A stretch of 64,000 bases of DNA, taken from Bacteroidia bacterium. GTDB lineage: Bacteria; Bacteroidota; Bacteroidia; AKYH767-A; OLB10. The notes under the pieces are model-generated. The model had not been told where the DNA came from, did no database searches, and worked only from the letters and a program-made list of their open reading frames with translations. Shown piece by piece: positions 1 to 8,509 of the stretch (position 1 is its first letter; each line of letters starts with the position of its first letter). The DNA lies in NCBI GenBank assembly GCA_016788165.1, contig JAEUTH010000017.1:62001-126000 (forward strand), written 5' to 3'. Position numbers and translations under genes: made by a program.

Positions 1-2
1 CA

Positions 3-1466
3 TTAGGCTTACTAAGCGATTTTTCTTTGTTTAAAATACCTGCTGCTGCAAGTTTACTTTTATTGTTTGCCATGTTTATTATGTTGGCCGGTGTTGTTAG
101 GTTTTGGCTCAGAGGTTGGGCTACATTGGTAATGTTGCTTTTTTTTATTTTCATAAACTACCTAACGCAGTTTCCTTTTTTTAATACAACCAGTAAAGCC
201 TATGGGCTTAATTATCACATCCGGCCTGCGGACTACAATTTACAAACATTGGCCGTTAATGCCGATAGCGTTGCATGCGTTAAATCATTAGATACTACAC
301 ATCAGATTTTAAATAACTGGTTAATAAATCAGCAACAGGCCAAACCTAAATTAGTGCTGCTCAATATTAGTGGTGGCGGTGTTAGGTCTATGTTGTTTTC
401 ATATAAAGCCTTAGCAGTTATTGATAGCACCTTGCAGGGTAATTTAATGCGCCATACAACTTTAATAGCAGGCTCGTCAGGTGGTATGATTGCCGCTACC
501 TATTTCAGACAACAATATGTAGCAAACAGGTTTAAGCCATTAGCAACAGCACAGTTACAGGAAGGGATTAATGCCGTTAGTAAAGATTTATTAAACGGTA
601 TTGCATTTAAACTTACCGTAAGCGATTTGTTTTTTAACTCGCAACGTGTTGTTGATGGCAGCTATCATTATGTAAAAGACAGAGGCACTGCCTGGGAAAA
701 GCAATTAACCGATAACCTGCCATTACTTTCAAATAAAAGGTTGATTGATTTTAAAACGATTGAATATGAGGCAAAGGTTCCTTTGATTGTTTATACCCCA
801 ACTGTTATTAATGACGGGCGTGCACTCTTTATCGCCTCACAACCGGTTACTTATTTATTGCAAGCGCCTACAACGACATTAGGTAATGATGCAACCATTG
901 TTAATGGCGTTGAGTATGCAACTTTTTTTGCAGCACAGGATGCAATGAATATAAAAATCAGCAGTGTGTTGCGTTTAAATTCTACATTCCCTTATGTATC
1001 GCCTGTAGTTTCATTACCATCTGTACCACCTATCGAGGTAATGGATTCGGGTATTCGCGATAATTTTGGTATTACAACATCGGCTCGTTATATGATGGTA
1101 TGTAAGCAATGGATAGAAGAAAACACTTCAGGTGTTATTGTATTACAAATACGTGATACTTATAAACAAGCAGCCATACAACAAAGTGGTGCACCTACAT
1201 ACATGCAAAAACTGGCCGCACCTTTTCGAAACTTATCAGGCAACTTTTTATTGATGCAGGATTATAGTAATGATGCATTAATAGCAATGGTTCAGTCGTC
1301 AATTAAAGTGCCGGTTTCAACTGTAAATTTCGAGTTGCCTGATAGTGAGCATAAAGTATCGCTAAGCTGGCATTTAACCAAGCGCGAACGCATGTTTACA
1401 TTAGCTCAAATGTACAATGCTTATAACCAAAATCAGTTACAACAACTAAAGCAGCTATTAAGATGA
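3..1466 (+). CDS. Patatin-like phospholipase, membrane-anchored (5' end outside window)
   Basis: A patatin-fold lipid acyl hydrolase. The frame is open to the left edge and the first possible start inside is a TTG at 27, so the true N-terminus probably lies outside. Counting from base 27, residues 5-24 and 31-50 are hydrophobic membrane segments. They are followed by the glycine-rich oxyanion loop SGGGVRS (115-121), the nucleophile elbow GSSGG with Ser151, and the dyad Asp340 in MDSG (the family usually has DGG or DGA). By family it would release fatty acids from phospholipids, here tethered to the inner membrane. Its stop overlaps the end of the convergent methyltransferase gene by 9 bases, with no terminator visible between them. 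The class is secure; the substrate is unknown. Confidence 0.85.
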   Translation, partial: LGLLSDFSLFKIPAAASLLLLFAMFIMLAGVVRFWLRGWATLVMLLFFIFINYLTQFPFFNTTSKAYGLNYHIRPADYNLQTLAVNADSVACVKSLDTTHQILNNWLINQQQAKPKLVLLNISGGGVRSMLFSYKALAVIDSTLQGNLMRHTTLIAGSSGGMIAATYFRQQYVANRFKPLATAQLQEGINAVSKDLLNGIAFKLTVSDLFFNSQRVVDGSYHYVKDRGTAWEKQLTDNLPLLSNKRLIDFKTIEYEAKVPLIVYTPTVINDGRALFIASQPVTYLLQAPTTTLGNDATIVNGVEYATFFAAQDAMNIKISSVLRLNSTFPYVSPVVSLPSVPPIEVMDSGIRDNFGITTSARYMMVCKQWIEENTSGVIVLQIRDTYKQAAIQQSGAPTYMQKLAAPFRNLSGNFLLMQDYSNDALIAMVQSSIKVPVSTVNFELPDSEHKVSLSWHLTKRERMFTLAQMYNAYNQNQLQQLKQLLR

Positions 1467-2582
1467 TTTTGTAAAAACGGCTCTAAACATAATGTCGGCA
1501 CCATAAACATTGCCATTTATAACCGTATGGCTTACATGGGCATTACAAAATTGATTTGCTTCATTAATAACATCTTCGTTTTCGGCAGCAAACATGCTAC
1601 AAGTAATGTAAATCAGTTTACCACCCGGTTTTAAATGAAGCCATGCGTTTTTAATTAAAGCTATTTGACGGTGCTTAAAACTATTTAGGCTTAAAACATC
1701 AAAGTGCCTATAATGTTCCGGTGCACGTTTCCAGGTGCCCGATCCACTGCAAGGTGCATCTACAATAATGCCGTCAAACCTTTGATCCAAAGGCATAACG
1801 GCATCGTGCATTTTAATTTCAATTTTTTTTAGCCCTGTTTTCTTGAAACGGTTTCCGGCTTCCTGCAGTACATCCTGTCTTATGTCGCTAACCAATAATT
1901 TCGTTTCCGGATTGTTTTGTTTAAAGTACAAACTCTTTCCACCGGCACCGGCACAACAATCCCACCAAAATTCTTCAGGTGTTGTATAAATATCTGCCAA
2001 ACATAATTGCGATGCATAGTCTTGAATTTCGAAACAACCATCGGCATAAACTTGTAGTTGTGTAAGCTTAGCTGCACTGGCTATACTTAAGGTTTTTGTA
2101 TCAATCTCAATAAATGCAATATTGTTTTTTGTCAATTCCGTTTTTACCAAATCGGCTTTATTTACTATGCGAACAAAAACCATTGGCTTAGTTAATTGAT
2201 AATACAAAGCATCGGTTACATTAATTGCTTTACTGAAGTATGTCGAAGTGTTATTGATATTAAATAAACTAAAGGCAGGATATGTGTTTTTAATGGCTTC
2301 CAACCTTTGGCTCAATAAATTGTAATGGGGTAAGTTAGGGTGTTTTACATTATCTATGGCATACAGGGCTAACTGTAAATTTTCAACAAAACTTAAGTTT
2401 GGCAATGCATTATTCCATCTAAAATAATTGAAGCAATAATTGCCGATAGTGCGCCTGTCGGAAGCGCCCATTTTTTTGTTTTTTTTAAAAAAGTCTTTTA
2501 AATAGTTTATAAATGGCTGTACAGGTTTATATGATGATATTAACTGCTCTGTAGCATTAGTATGGGCAAAATACATAAACAA
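1458..2582 (-). CDS. RsmB/NOP (NOL1/NOP2/Sun) family RNA cytosine-5 methyltransferase
   Basis: A SAM-dependent RNA m5C methyltransferase, probably acting on rRNA in the cytoplasm. The SAM-binding motif I is CCAGAGGK (209-216). The two family cysteines are both present: Cys278 in DAPCSGSG (motif IV) and the catalytic Cys328 in ITCSM (motif VI). The N-terminal ~190 residues are the poorly conserved NusB-like/RNA-binding part. Its 374 residues are a little shorter than E. coli RsmB, as is common in Bacteroidota members. ATGs at 2582 and 2576 are both usable. The small secreted protein gene ends 10 bases upstream on the same strand. Target nucleotide not predictable from sequence. Confidence 0.9.
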   Translation of the reverse strand: MFMYFAHTNATEQLISSYKPVQPFINYLKDFFKKNKKMGASDRRTIGNYCFNYFRWNNALPNLSFVENLQLALYAIDNVKHPNLPHYNLLSQRLEAIKNTYPAFSLFNINNTSTYFSKAINVTDALYYQLTKPMVFVRIVNKADLVKTELTKNNIAFIEIDTKTLSIASAAKLTQLQVYADGCFEIQDYASQLCLADIYTTPEEFWWDCCAGAGGKSLYFKQNNPETKLLVSDIRQDVLQEAGNRFKKTGLKKIEIKMHDAVMPLDQRFDGIIVDAPCSGSGTWKRAPEHYRHFDVLSLNSFKHRQIALIKNAWLHLKPGGKLIYITCSMFAAENEDVINEANQFCNAHVSHTVINGNVYGADIMFRAVFTKSS

Positions 2583-2592
2583 TATCCAATAT

Positions 2593-2907
2593 TTATAATG
2601 GTACTACCAACTCTAAAGCGCAGGTTGATTTGGTAAACACATCTCTGTTGCCATCTCTGTAAGTACATTCCACTTTTACACCGTTACCAATAACATGTTC
2701 CTTAATATACACGGTGCGGCCATCTTCCGATAATTCATATTTTACTTTTCGTTTGCTTTTACTATACTCAATTTTATCAATGCACTGAGCCGGAAAACGC
2801 AAGTCGAACTTGTAAATTTTATCGGAAATGGTTTCGGGTAAACTATCGGTTTGGCCAAACAAGGATGCCGAAATAAAAAACATTATTATTGACATTAAAA
2901 TTTTCAT
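2593..2907 (-). CDS. Small secreted protein of unknown function
   Basis: I do not recognise this 104-residue protein. It starts with a clear signal peptide (hydrophobic residues 3-17, cleavage probably after SLFGQ). The mature part of about 85 residues is mixed alpha/beta with two cysteines, consistent with a small periplasmic or secreted domain. It has no lipobox and no T9SS C-terminal domain. It lies 10 bases upstream of the RNA methyltransferase gene on the same strand and may share its transcript, but nothing links their functions. Confidence 0.7.
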   Translation of the reverse strand: MKILMSIIMFFISASLFGQTDSLPETISDKIYKFDLRFPAQCIDKIEYSKSKRKVKYELSEDGRTVYIKEHVIGNGVKVECTYRDGNRDVFTKSTCALELVVPL

Positions 2908-2990
2908 GTGGGCGCGTTTTTATGGTAAATTTATAAAATTGATTAATTCGAACCACTTTTTATACATACACACTTAATTAAAAAATATTT

Positions 2991-3395
2991 ATGCAAACAT
3001 TAGCTTCTACTATCAATAAGGTAAAACAATTTCATGAGGTTTTTGGCCTGCCAAGCAATGAAACGCCTACAGCCCATGTTGACGAAAAAATATACACGTT
3101 GCGGTACAACTTAATGAAAGAAGAAAATGAAGAGTATTTGGAAGCCGCACAACAAGGTGATTTAACGCAAATTGCCGATGCCCTTGGCGATAAGTTATAT
3201 ATATTGTGTGGAACCATTATTGCCCATGGTTTGCAGCATAAAATTGCCGAAGTGTTTAACGAAATACATCGAAGTAATATGAGTAAATTAGATGCAAACG
3301 GAAAACCTGTTTACCGCAGCGATGGCAAAATATTAAAGGGTGAAAATTATTTTTTGCCGGATATTGATTCGGTTTTAAATGCGAATTCATATTAG
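2991..3395 (+). CDS. MazG/HisE-like nucleoside triphosphate pyrophosphohydrolase
   Basis: An all-alpha NTP pyrophosphohydrolase (PRA-PH/MazG superfamily), which hydrolyses a nucleoside triphosphate to monophosphate and pyrophosphate. The metal-binding pattern is visible: E44, E45 and E48 in KEENEEYLE, then D63 and D67 in IADALGDKLY on the second helix. The length of 134 residues fits single-domain members. The C-terminal part (PVYRSDGKILKGENYFLPD) is typical of the phage- and Bacteroidota-type MazG-like proteins. It is followed after 32 bases by the histidine kinase gene on the same strand, so the two may be cotranscribed. Whether it cleans the nucleotide pool or acts on a damaged nucleotide cannot be told. 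Confidence 0.8.
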   Translation: MQTLASTINKVKQFHEVFGLPSNETPTAHVDEKIYTLRYNLMKEENEEYLEAAQQGDLTQIADALGDKLYILCGTIIAHGLQHKIAEVFNEIHRSNMSKLDANGKPVYRSDGKILKGENYFLPDIDSVLNANSY

Positions 3396-3427
3396 TTTTT
3401 TAAGCTTTTAAGTAGTTGCTTTTGGTA

Positions 3428-5527
3428 ATGAAGAATACGAAATGCCTTGCTTCTTTTTTTGTTGTACTTCATTTGGCTCTGCTTTGTAGCATAGCGGTTT
3501 TTTGTCAGTCGGAAAATATTCGCAAAAACCAATCGGATGCGGTTTCATTATGTGAACTAAGCAGATTAAGCACCAGTCGGGATTCAAGCATTTTATATGC
3601 AAAAATGGCATTACAACAGGCCAACCATTTGCAAAGCGATTCAATAAGGCTGTATGCGTTACGAACTTGTGTACAAGCTTATTTAAATAAACCGTATGCC
3701 GAAGATTCGGCATTGGTTTATATACCTGAAATTGAAAATCTGCTTACGCGAAATAAGTTTTATACGCTGCATATTTCATGTTGTCAAACAGTTGCAAGCT
3801 ATTATACTTTTTTGCACAGGTATGATGATGCAATACGGTTTGTACAACTTGGATTGGATATTGCAAAAAGCAATGGTACCATAACACAACAAAGCCAAAT
3901 GCGTATTGCCGAAGGGGAGATATATCGAAAATCGAATGCATTTGATTTTGCCAAACTTGCATTTACCGAAGCAGGACGTTTAGCGGTTATTGATAATAAT
4001 TCTCAAAATCAGATTTCGGCAAACCGTGGCTTGGGTATATGCTATGATATGACTAAAGATTACCAAAATGCAGAAAAATATTTCGGCCTTGCATTACAAG
4101 CAGCTTTGCTGGATAGTAATGAAAAAATGCACCATGGCTCATTGGGTAATTATGCAGTAGCAAAAATGCACCTCGATAAATATGACGAAGCCATTGTTTA
4201 TTTTAAATGGGCGGTTCGCTTAGCTGAAAAATATTTTAAGCCAAAATTAATTACAGAGTATAAAAACTTAGCTGATGTTTATTTAAAAAAGAAGGCATGC
4301 GATAGCTCTTTATATTATGGCAATTTATCATTACAAATTGCAATTGAAAGAAATGAAAAGCTAATGCAAACCATTGTGTATGAACTGTTAGATGAGGCCA
4401 GCAGTTGTTTGGGTAATTATCAGGATGCATATAAGTATGCTAAATTGGGAAGCATGGTTTCCGACACACTTAAGGCCAAGGAAAAGGATAATGCCATTGC
4501 TAAAGCTATTGCTACGTATAAATATAAAGAACAAGTTGCCGAAATTAATTTGTTGAATGCAGATAAAAATTTGCAACAATTAAAATTAAAGCAACAACAA
4601 AATGAATTGGAATTAGCCAATCTGTATAACTTAAAATCGGCTGATGCTATTAAAATTTTAAATCAAGACAAAGCAATAAGCGATTTAAAATTGCATGAAA
4701 ACGAAATTAATATGCATGCACAGACATTAAAAATTACGAATACAAGCATTGCATTAAAACTAGCACAAAACGAACAAGATTTACAACGTGCAACCCTAAA
4801 GGCTGAAAAACAATTACGATTTATAATGTTAGGTATTGCTGTAATATTGCTGTTGGCAGCAATTATGTTTTTTAACCGATACCGCTTCAAACAAAAATTA
4901 GCCCAGCAACATGCATTAATTAATCAGCGTAAACACATCAGTGCCGATTTGCATGACGATATAGGTGCCACACTTAGCAGCATAAACATATACAGTGAAG
5001 CCATAAAAAATAAACTTAAACAAAATGAAACCAATAAGGTAATGGATTTGGTTGATAAAATTGGCGATAATGCACGCGACACCATTACAAGCTTAAGTGA
5101 TATGGTGTGGAGTATTAATCCGAGCAACGATGCAGCCAATATGTTGTTTGAAAGGATGCAAAATTTTGCCATCCCACTTTTGGCTTCAAAAAATATTGAT
5201 ATGGAGTTTGAATACAATCAATCATTACAACAACAGTTGTTTTCGATGGAAGTGAAGCAAAATGTATTTTTAATTTTCAAAGAAATTGTAAACAACATTG
5301 CCAAATATTCTAAAGCAAGTCAGGTGTTGGTGCGTATTGAATCTGCTAACCCATTCATGGTACTAAAAATTATCGAAAACGGAGTAGGTTTTGATACATC
5401 AAAGACGTATGCAGGCAATGGGTTAAGAAATATGAAGCTTCGCGCTAACGAAATTAACTGCAACTTAAGTTGTCAAAGTACTGCTGGATTTACACAATAT
5501 ATCTTAGATATACCTTTGGCTGATTAA
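3428..5527 (+). CDS. TPR-repeat sensor histidine kinase (HisKA_3/HATPase_c)
   Basis: A membrane sensor kinase of the Bacteroidota TPR type. I take the ATG at 3428 because it gives a good signal peptide (MKNTKCLASFF...); a TTG 12 bases upstream is possible. Order of parts: signal peptide, periplasmic tetratricopeptide repeats (about 40-330), a long coiled coil rich in Gln, Lys and Leu (about 365-465), one transmembrane helix (about 470-488), HisKA_3 with phospho-acceptor His509 in DLHDDIG, and HATPase_c with N-box KEIVNNIAKYS, G1 ENGVGF and G2 GNGLRNM. Everything needed for autophosphorylation is present. The gene downstream encodes a receiver that has lost key residues, so its working partner may lie elsewhere or be the LuxR-type regulator near 15.5 kb. 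The ligand is unknown. Confidence 0.9.
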   Translation: MKNTKCLASFFVVLHLALLCSIAVFCQSENIRKNQSDAVSLCELSRLSTSRDSSILYAKMALQQANHLQSDSIRLYALRTCVQAYLNKPYAEDSALVYIPEIENLLTRNKFYTLHISCCQTVASYYTFLHRYDDAIRFVQLGLDIAKSNGTITQQSQMRIAEGEIYRKSNAFDFAKLAFTEAGRLAVIDNNSQNQISANRGLGICYDMTKDYQNAEKYFGLALQAALLDSNEKMHHGSLGNYAVAKMHLDKYDEAIVYFKWAVRLAEKYFKPKLITEYKNLADVYLKKKACDSSLYYGNLSLQIAIERNEKLMQTIVYELLDEASSCLGNYQDAYKYAKLGSMVSDTLKAKEKDNAIAKAIATYKYKEQVAEINLLNADKNLQQLKLKQQQNELELANLYNLKSADAIKILNQDKAISDLKLHENEINMHAQTLKITNTSIALKLAQNEQDLQRATLKAEKQLRFIMLGIAVILLLAAIMFFNRYRFKQKLAQQHALINQRKHISADLHDDIGATLSSINIYSEAIKNKLKQNETNKVMDLVDKIGDNARDTITSLSDMVWSINPSNDAANMLFERMQNFAIPLLASKNIDMEFEYNQSLQQQLFSMEVKQNVFLIFKEIVNNIAKYSKASQVLVRIESANPFMVLKIIENGVGFDTSKTYAGNGLRNMKLRANEINCNLSCQSTAGFTQYILDIPLAD

Positions 5528-5602
5528 AGCATAAAAATCACCGAATTAGGGGATAGGGTATCATACACATGCCACTATTTTTGTGCTTTAAATTATGGTA
5601 CT

Positions 5603-6136
5603 ATGGAAATCAGGATACTTTTGTTTAACAGCAACCTAAAATATTTAGATGCATTAAGTGCATTAATTACATCTGTTCAATGTTTCAAATTGGTAGGTGC
5701 ATTTTTAAAAATTGATGATGCCTTAAATCGCACGGTAAATTTGCAACCCAATGTGATATTAATAGATAATGGTTATGCACCCCAGGTATATATTAACACC
5801 ATTAATCTATTGCAGCAAAATTTGCCCGATTTAAAAATTTTGCCGGTTATAAATACACATAGAGGTTTTGATAGGCATATTAATCAAAATATAAAAGAAG
5901 GTGTTTGTGTTTTAACTGGTATGCCACCTGCCAAAATAGTAACTACCATAGTTAAGCTGGTGCTATCGAGTAAAAATGGTAAACTTAAAACTATTGAACT
6001 AACAAATAGCCAACAACATTTATTAGCGCCAACGCTTTTAAACAAAAAAGAATATGTGCCAACCAACAAAATAAAAAAATGGGTTATGGCATTAATTTTT
6101 AAGTGCAAATGTGCAAATGATTGGGTAGCTAATTAA
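5603..6136 (+). CDS. Degenerate response-regulator receiver (pseudo-receiver), no output domain
   Basis: A receiver-fold protein that looks decayed. Residues 1-115 align by eye with the intact LuxR-type regulator at 15219-15851 (IRILLFNSN against IRVLLFEDN; VILIDNG against VVLMDID; PPAKIV against SPEKIV). The phospho-acceptor aspartate survives (Asp55), but the two Mg2+-binding acidic residues are Asn9 and Ser10, and the conserved lysine is replaced by Thr (VLTG instead of LLKS). The C-terminal 60 residues are basic and show no recognisable LuxR helix-turn-helix. It lies 75 bases after the histidine kinase in the position of its partner. It could be a phosphorylation-independent regulator, a kinase-binding decoy, or a gene on the way to loss. 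Confidence 0.7.
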   Translation: MEIRILLFNSNLKYLDALSALITSVQCFKLVGAFLKIDDALNRTVNLQPNVILIDNGYAPQVYINTINLLQQNLPDLKILPVINTHRGFDRHINQNIKEGVCVLTGMPPAKIVTTIVKLVLSSKNGKLKTIELTNSQQHLLAPTLLNKKEYVPTNKIKKWVMALIFKCKCANDWVAN

Positions 6137-6242
6137 ATTGTGATTTATACAGTTTTAATTTTAGAAATACTTGTATTGAAATTTGGTTTTTTACCTAAGT
6201 TGAACTTGAATGATTAAAATCAATTGTAAAAAGTAGCTACTC

Positions 6243-6269
6243 AAAAAAAAAGCAGCCTTACCGGCTGCC
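6243..6269 (-). terminator. Rho-independent terminator of the 6275-6760 gene
   Basis: Read on the minus strand, a 6-bp GC-rich stem (GCAGCC/GGCTGC, bases 6052+200 to 6268, i.e. arms 6252-6257 and 6263-6268) with a 5-base loop is followed by a run of about nine T. It lies just after the stop of the gene at 6275. Confidence 0.8.
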
Positions 6270-6274
6270 TCTAA

Positions 6275-6760
6275 TTAATGTTGATGTGGAATGGTTCGAT
6301 CAATTTCGCCAATAAAGGGAATATCATCTTGCAATTCAGACTTTACGGTAGTTTGTAAATAAGCTTCTAATTGCACAAACTTAGCTGCGTTTAAGGCACC
6401 GGTTATTTTTTTGCATTTGCCATAATATTTATCTAACAATTTCTCATAAGCGATATTGTTTTTAATTACTGCCTTGGCTAATACATCTGTAGTAGCATCA
6501 TCTAAGGTTACATATTCTTTAGCGTATTGATTAATCAGTTTAAAACGTTCCTGGCCTAACACTTTACGTTCGGCCTCATAAGCATCATACATTGTCCAAA
6601 ATGCAGCCTGTTGCTCAGTGGGCAAGGTCATATATTTTGAAACCAAGTCTTTTTTCGATTTGCCATAAAGACTTTGAATAATGTCAACATCATCTTTACT
6701 GAGTTGCGCTATGCTAACATGCGATACGGCCAACATTAATACAAAAAGTAGTTTTTTCAT
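6275..6760 (-). CDS. Periplasmic protein of unknown function, helical
   Basis: A 161-residue secreted protein with a signal peptide (1-18, ending VSIAQ). The mature part is predicted to be mostly helical and charged (KKDLVSKYM, EAERKVLGQERFKLINQY). Its size and helical repeat pattern recall small Spy/LTXXQ-like periplasmic proteins, but I cannot find a clear LTxxQ motif, so this is only a resemblance. The tail ends in HQH, which might bind metal. It is a single-gene unit with its own terminator. The convergent pseudo-receiver ends at 6136. Confidence 0.7.
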   Translation of the reverse strand: MKKLLFVLMLAVSHVSIAQLSKDDVDIIQSLYGKSKKDLVSKYMTLPTEQQAAFWTMYDAYEAERKVLGQERFKLINQYAKEYVTLDDATTDVLAKAVIKNNIAYEKLLDKYYGKCKKITGALNAAKFVQLEAYLQTTVKSELQDDIPFIGEIDRTIPHQH

Positions 6761-6907
6761 AATAGATTTTAATTTATGTGATTTTAAAATTTAGGTTGCA
6801 ATAGTAAAATTATCGCCTGATATGTTGAATACGATTTAACCGTTAAATTTGAATTTACTAAAAAGGCAAAGCATGTTAACCTGAATACATTTTACCCTTA
6901 AAAGGCA

Positions 6908-6948
6908 TAAAAAAACGGAAGCATAAAAATTAATACACTTCCGTTTTA
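6908..6948 (-). terminator. Terminator of the secreted-protease operon
   Basis: Inverted repeat AAAACGGAAG/CTTCCGTTTT (6912-6921 and 6938-6947) with a 16-base loop. On the minus strand it is followed by a run of T, 20 bases after the last gene of the 11872-6968 operon. Confidence 0.75.
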
Positions 6949-6967
6949 AAATACAGTTTAAATAATT

Positions 6968-8497
6968 TTAGTGGTTAACAATAAACTTGGCTTTATGAGT
7001 TTGGCCAGCGCTTTGCGCATCTATAAAGTATATACCGGGCGATAAATCAGCAGTAGAAATTTGATTTTCAATTCCATTTTCGAAATTGAAGGTTTTCATC
7101 AACTGCATGGTGCTGTTGTAAATTTTCAATATGGTTTGTGAATCACTGTTTGTTTTGATTGTGATGAAGTCATTTGCAGGATTTGGGAATATGTTTAATT
7201 CCGTTGATTGGTTTTCATTTTCAATATCAACCTGATTTTCCAATCTTGGTGTCGCCACACAAGGGTCAGTATAAATAAACACATCACTACCATTGTAAGC
7301 CTTAAAGCCGGGATTAAGTATAATTTCATTATCTGCGATATAATTAACTCTCGAACCGCTATTGCATACCTCGGAGCTGTAAATATTGTTTCCGGCAATA
7401 CAACCCTGATGATTATTTACCGTTCCGGTTAAGGTATAGTCGGGTACACAACCTACTGTAAAATACTGCCGCATGGTTTGTTTAATAGTTTGATAGCCTG
7501 TGTAGCTATCGTACCATATACAGTCAACAGTGTATGTCCCCGGTATGATCATTACACCTGTTAATGGCACATCAAACTTGACGAATGCAGTTCTGTCCAT
7601 AAGATAATAAAATTGAAAATCCTCTCCCATTGTTGAAGTTATAGGAACACCGACCGGATTATAGATATTTAAAAGTAATGAATCATCTGCATTGGCAAGT
7701 TTGACTATTACGTCAACTAAGTCTCCATAATTAAAATGGCGCTTAAACCTGTCAGGGTAACTGCCGCAGCTATCAGTGATAAAGTTATTATCTAAATCAA
7801 CAGCTAACATGCGTGATTTCCAAACCTTGTCATCCATATATGAGGGATTTTTCCATAAAGAAATTCGTTGATGATAAAAGCAAATAGAATCACTCATATC
7901 AAATGGGTCGATAAATATATTACTGCTATTTTTCACTTCGAATGCAAAACCTCCATACTGCGCATTATTGTAACCGTTTAATGCGGATTGATTGCCGGGA
8001 TAACCCAAGAATTCGCCTTCATCTACAAAATCACCAATTGATTTATTCGTCAAACTGTTTTTTCTCAAGAATGAATACTTGGTAGTCATTCCGTTCGTAT
8101 GTTGAATTTGAATGTAATTACCTGTTGGACTACTGCCATTACAAGTTAAATCATCGTATGAATTATACTTGTCAATTATTTGTCCAGCGGCTGCAGCTAC
8201 CACCCGTGCTATTGGCGTGCTTACATATTGCCTTCCGGCAGGCACCAATTCAAAATGAGTTGCTGTTATTCCTAAGTCAGATTTATAAGGTGTGCAGTGG
8301 TAGTCAAGTACATAACCCAAATTATTAATGTGATAGGGCACGCGGTTTATTACAAATAACTCACTGAAATGATTGCCTGAGGTTTCTTCTAAAGGGCAAC
8401 GGAAAATACCTTGTGCTTTTACATTATGAACACTTGTTGTTGCGGATATAAGCAAAACAAGCAACGATTTGAAAATATTCTTGGACTGTAGTTTCAT
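6968..8497 (-). CDS. Secreted LytM/M23-like protein with lost zinc ligands, T9SS type A cargo
   Basis: A 509-residue secreted protein: signal peptide (1-29), a peptidase M23 (LytM) fold (about 65-200), a beta-rich middle part, a short domain ending NEIILNPGFKAYNGSDVF that is common before sorting signals, and a T9SS type A sorting domain starting LNIFPNPANDF. The M23 scaffold is clear from NYIQIQHTNGMTTKYSFL, GDFVDEGEFLGYPGN and FAFEV. The catalytic residues are not: the HxxxD motif reads HFELV (81-85), YxHL reads YSFL (141-144) and HLHFEV reads GFAFEV (183-188). At least three of the usual zinc or catalytic residues are gone, so it probably binds rather than cuts peptidoglycan. It is last in a three-gene operon, 12 bases after the M12 protease gene. 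Confidence 0.85.
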   Translation of the reverse strand: MKLQSKNIFKSLLVLLISATTSVHNVKAQGIFRCPLEETSGNHFSELFVINRVPYHINNLGYVLDYHCTPYKSDLGITATHFELVPAGRQYVSTPIARVVAAAAGQIIDKYNSYDDLTCNGSSPTGNYIQIQHTNGMTTKYSFLRKNSLTNKSIGDFVDEGEFLGYPGNQSALNGYNNAQYGGFAFEVKNSSNIFIDPFDMSDSICFYHQRISLWKNPSYMDDKVWKSRMLAVDLDNNFITDSCGSYPDRFKRHFNYGDLVDVIVKLANADDSLLLNIYNPVGVPITSTMGEDFQFYYLMDRTAFVKFDVPLTGVMIIPGTYTVDCIWYDSYTGYQTIKQTMRQYFTVGCVPDYTLTGTVNNHQGCIAGNNIYSSEVCNSGSRVNYIADNEIILNPGFKAYNGSDVFIYTDPCVATPRLENQVDIENENQSTELNIFPNPANDFITIKTNSDSQTILKIYNSTMQLMKTFNFENGIENQISTADLSPGIYFIDAQSAGQTHKAKFIVNH

Positions 8498-8509
8498 TTT
8501 ATATTTGTT

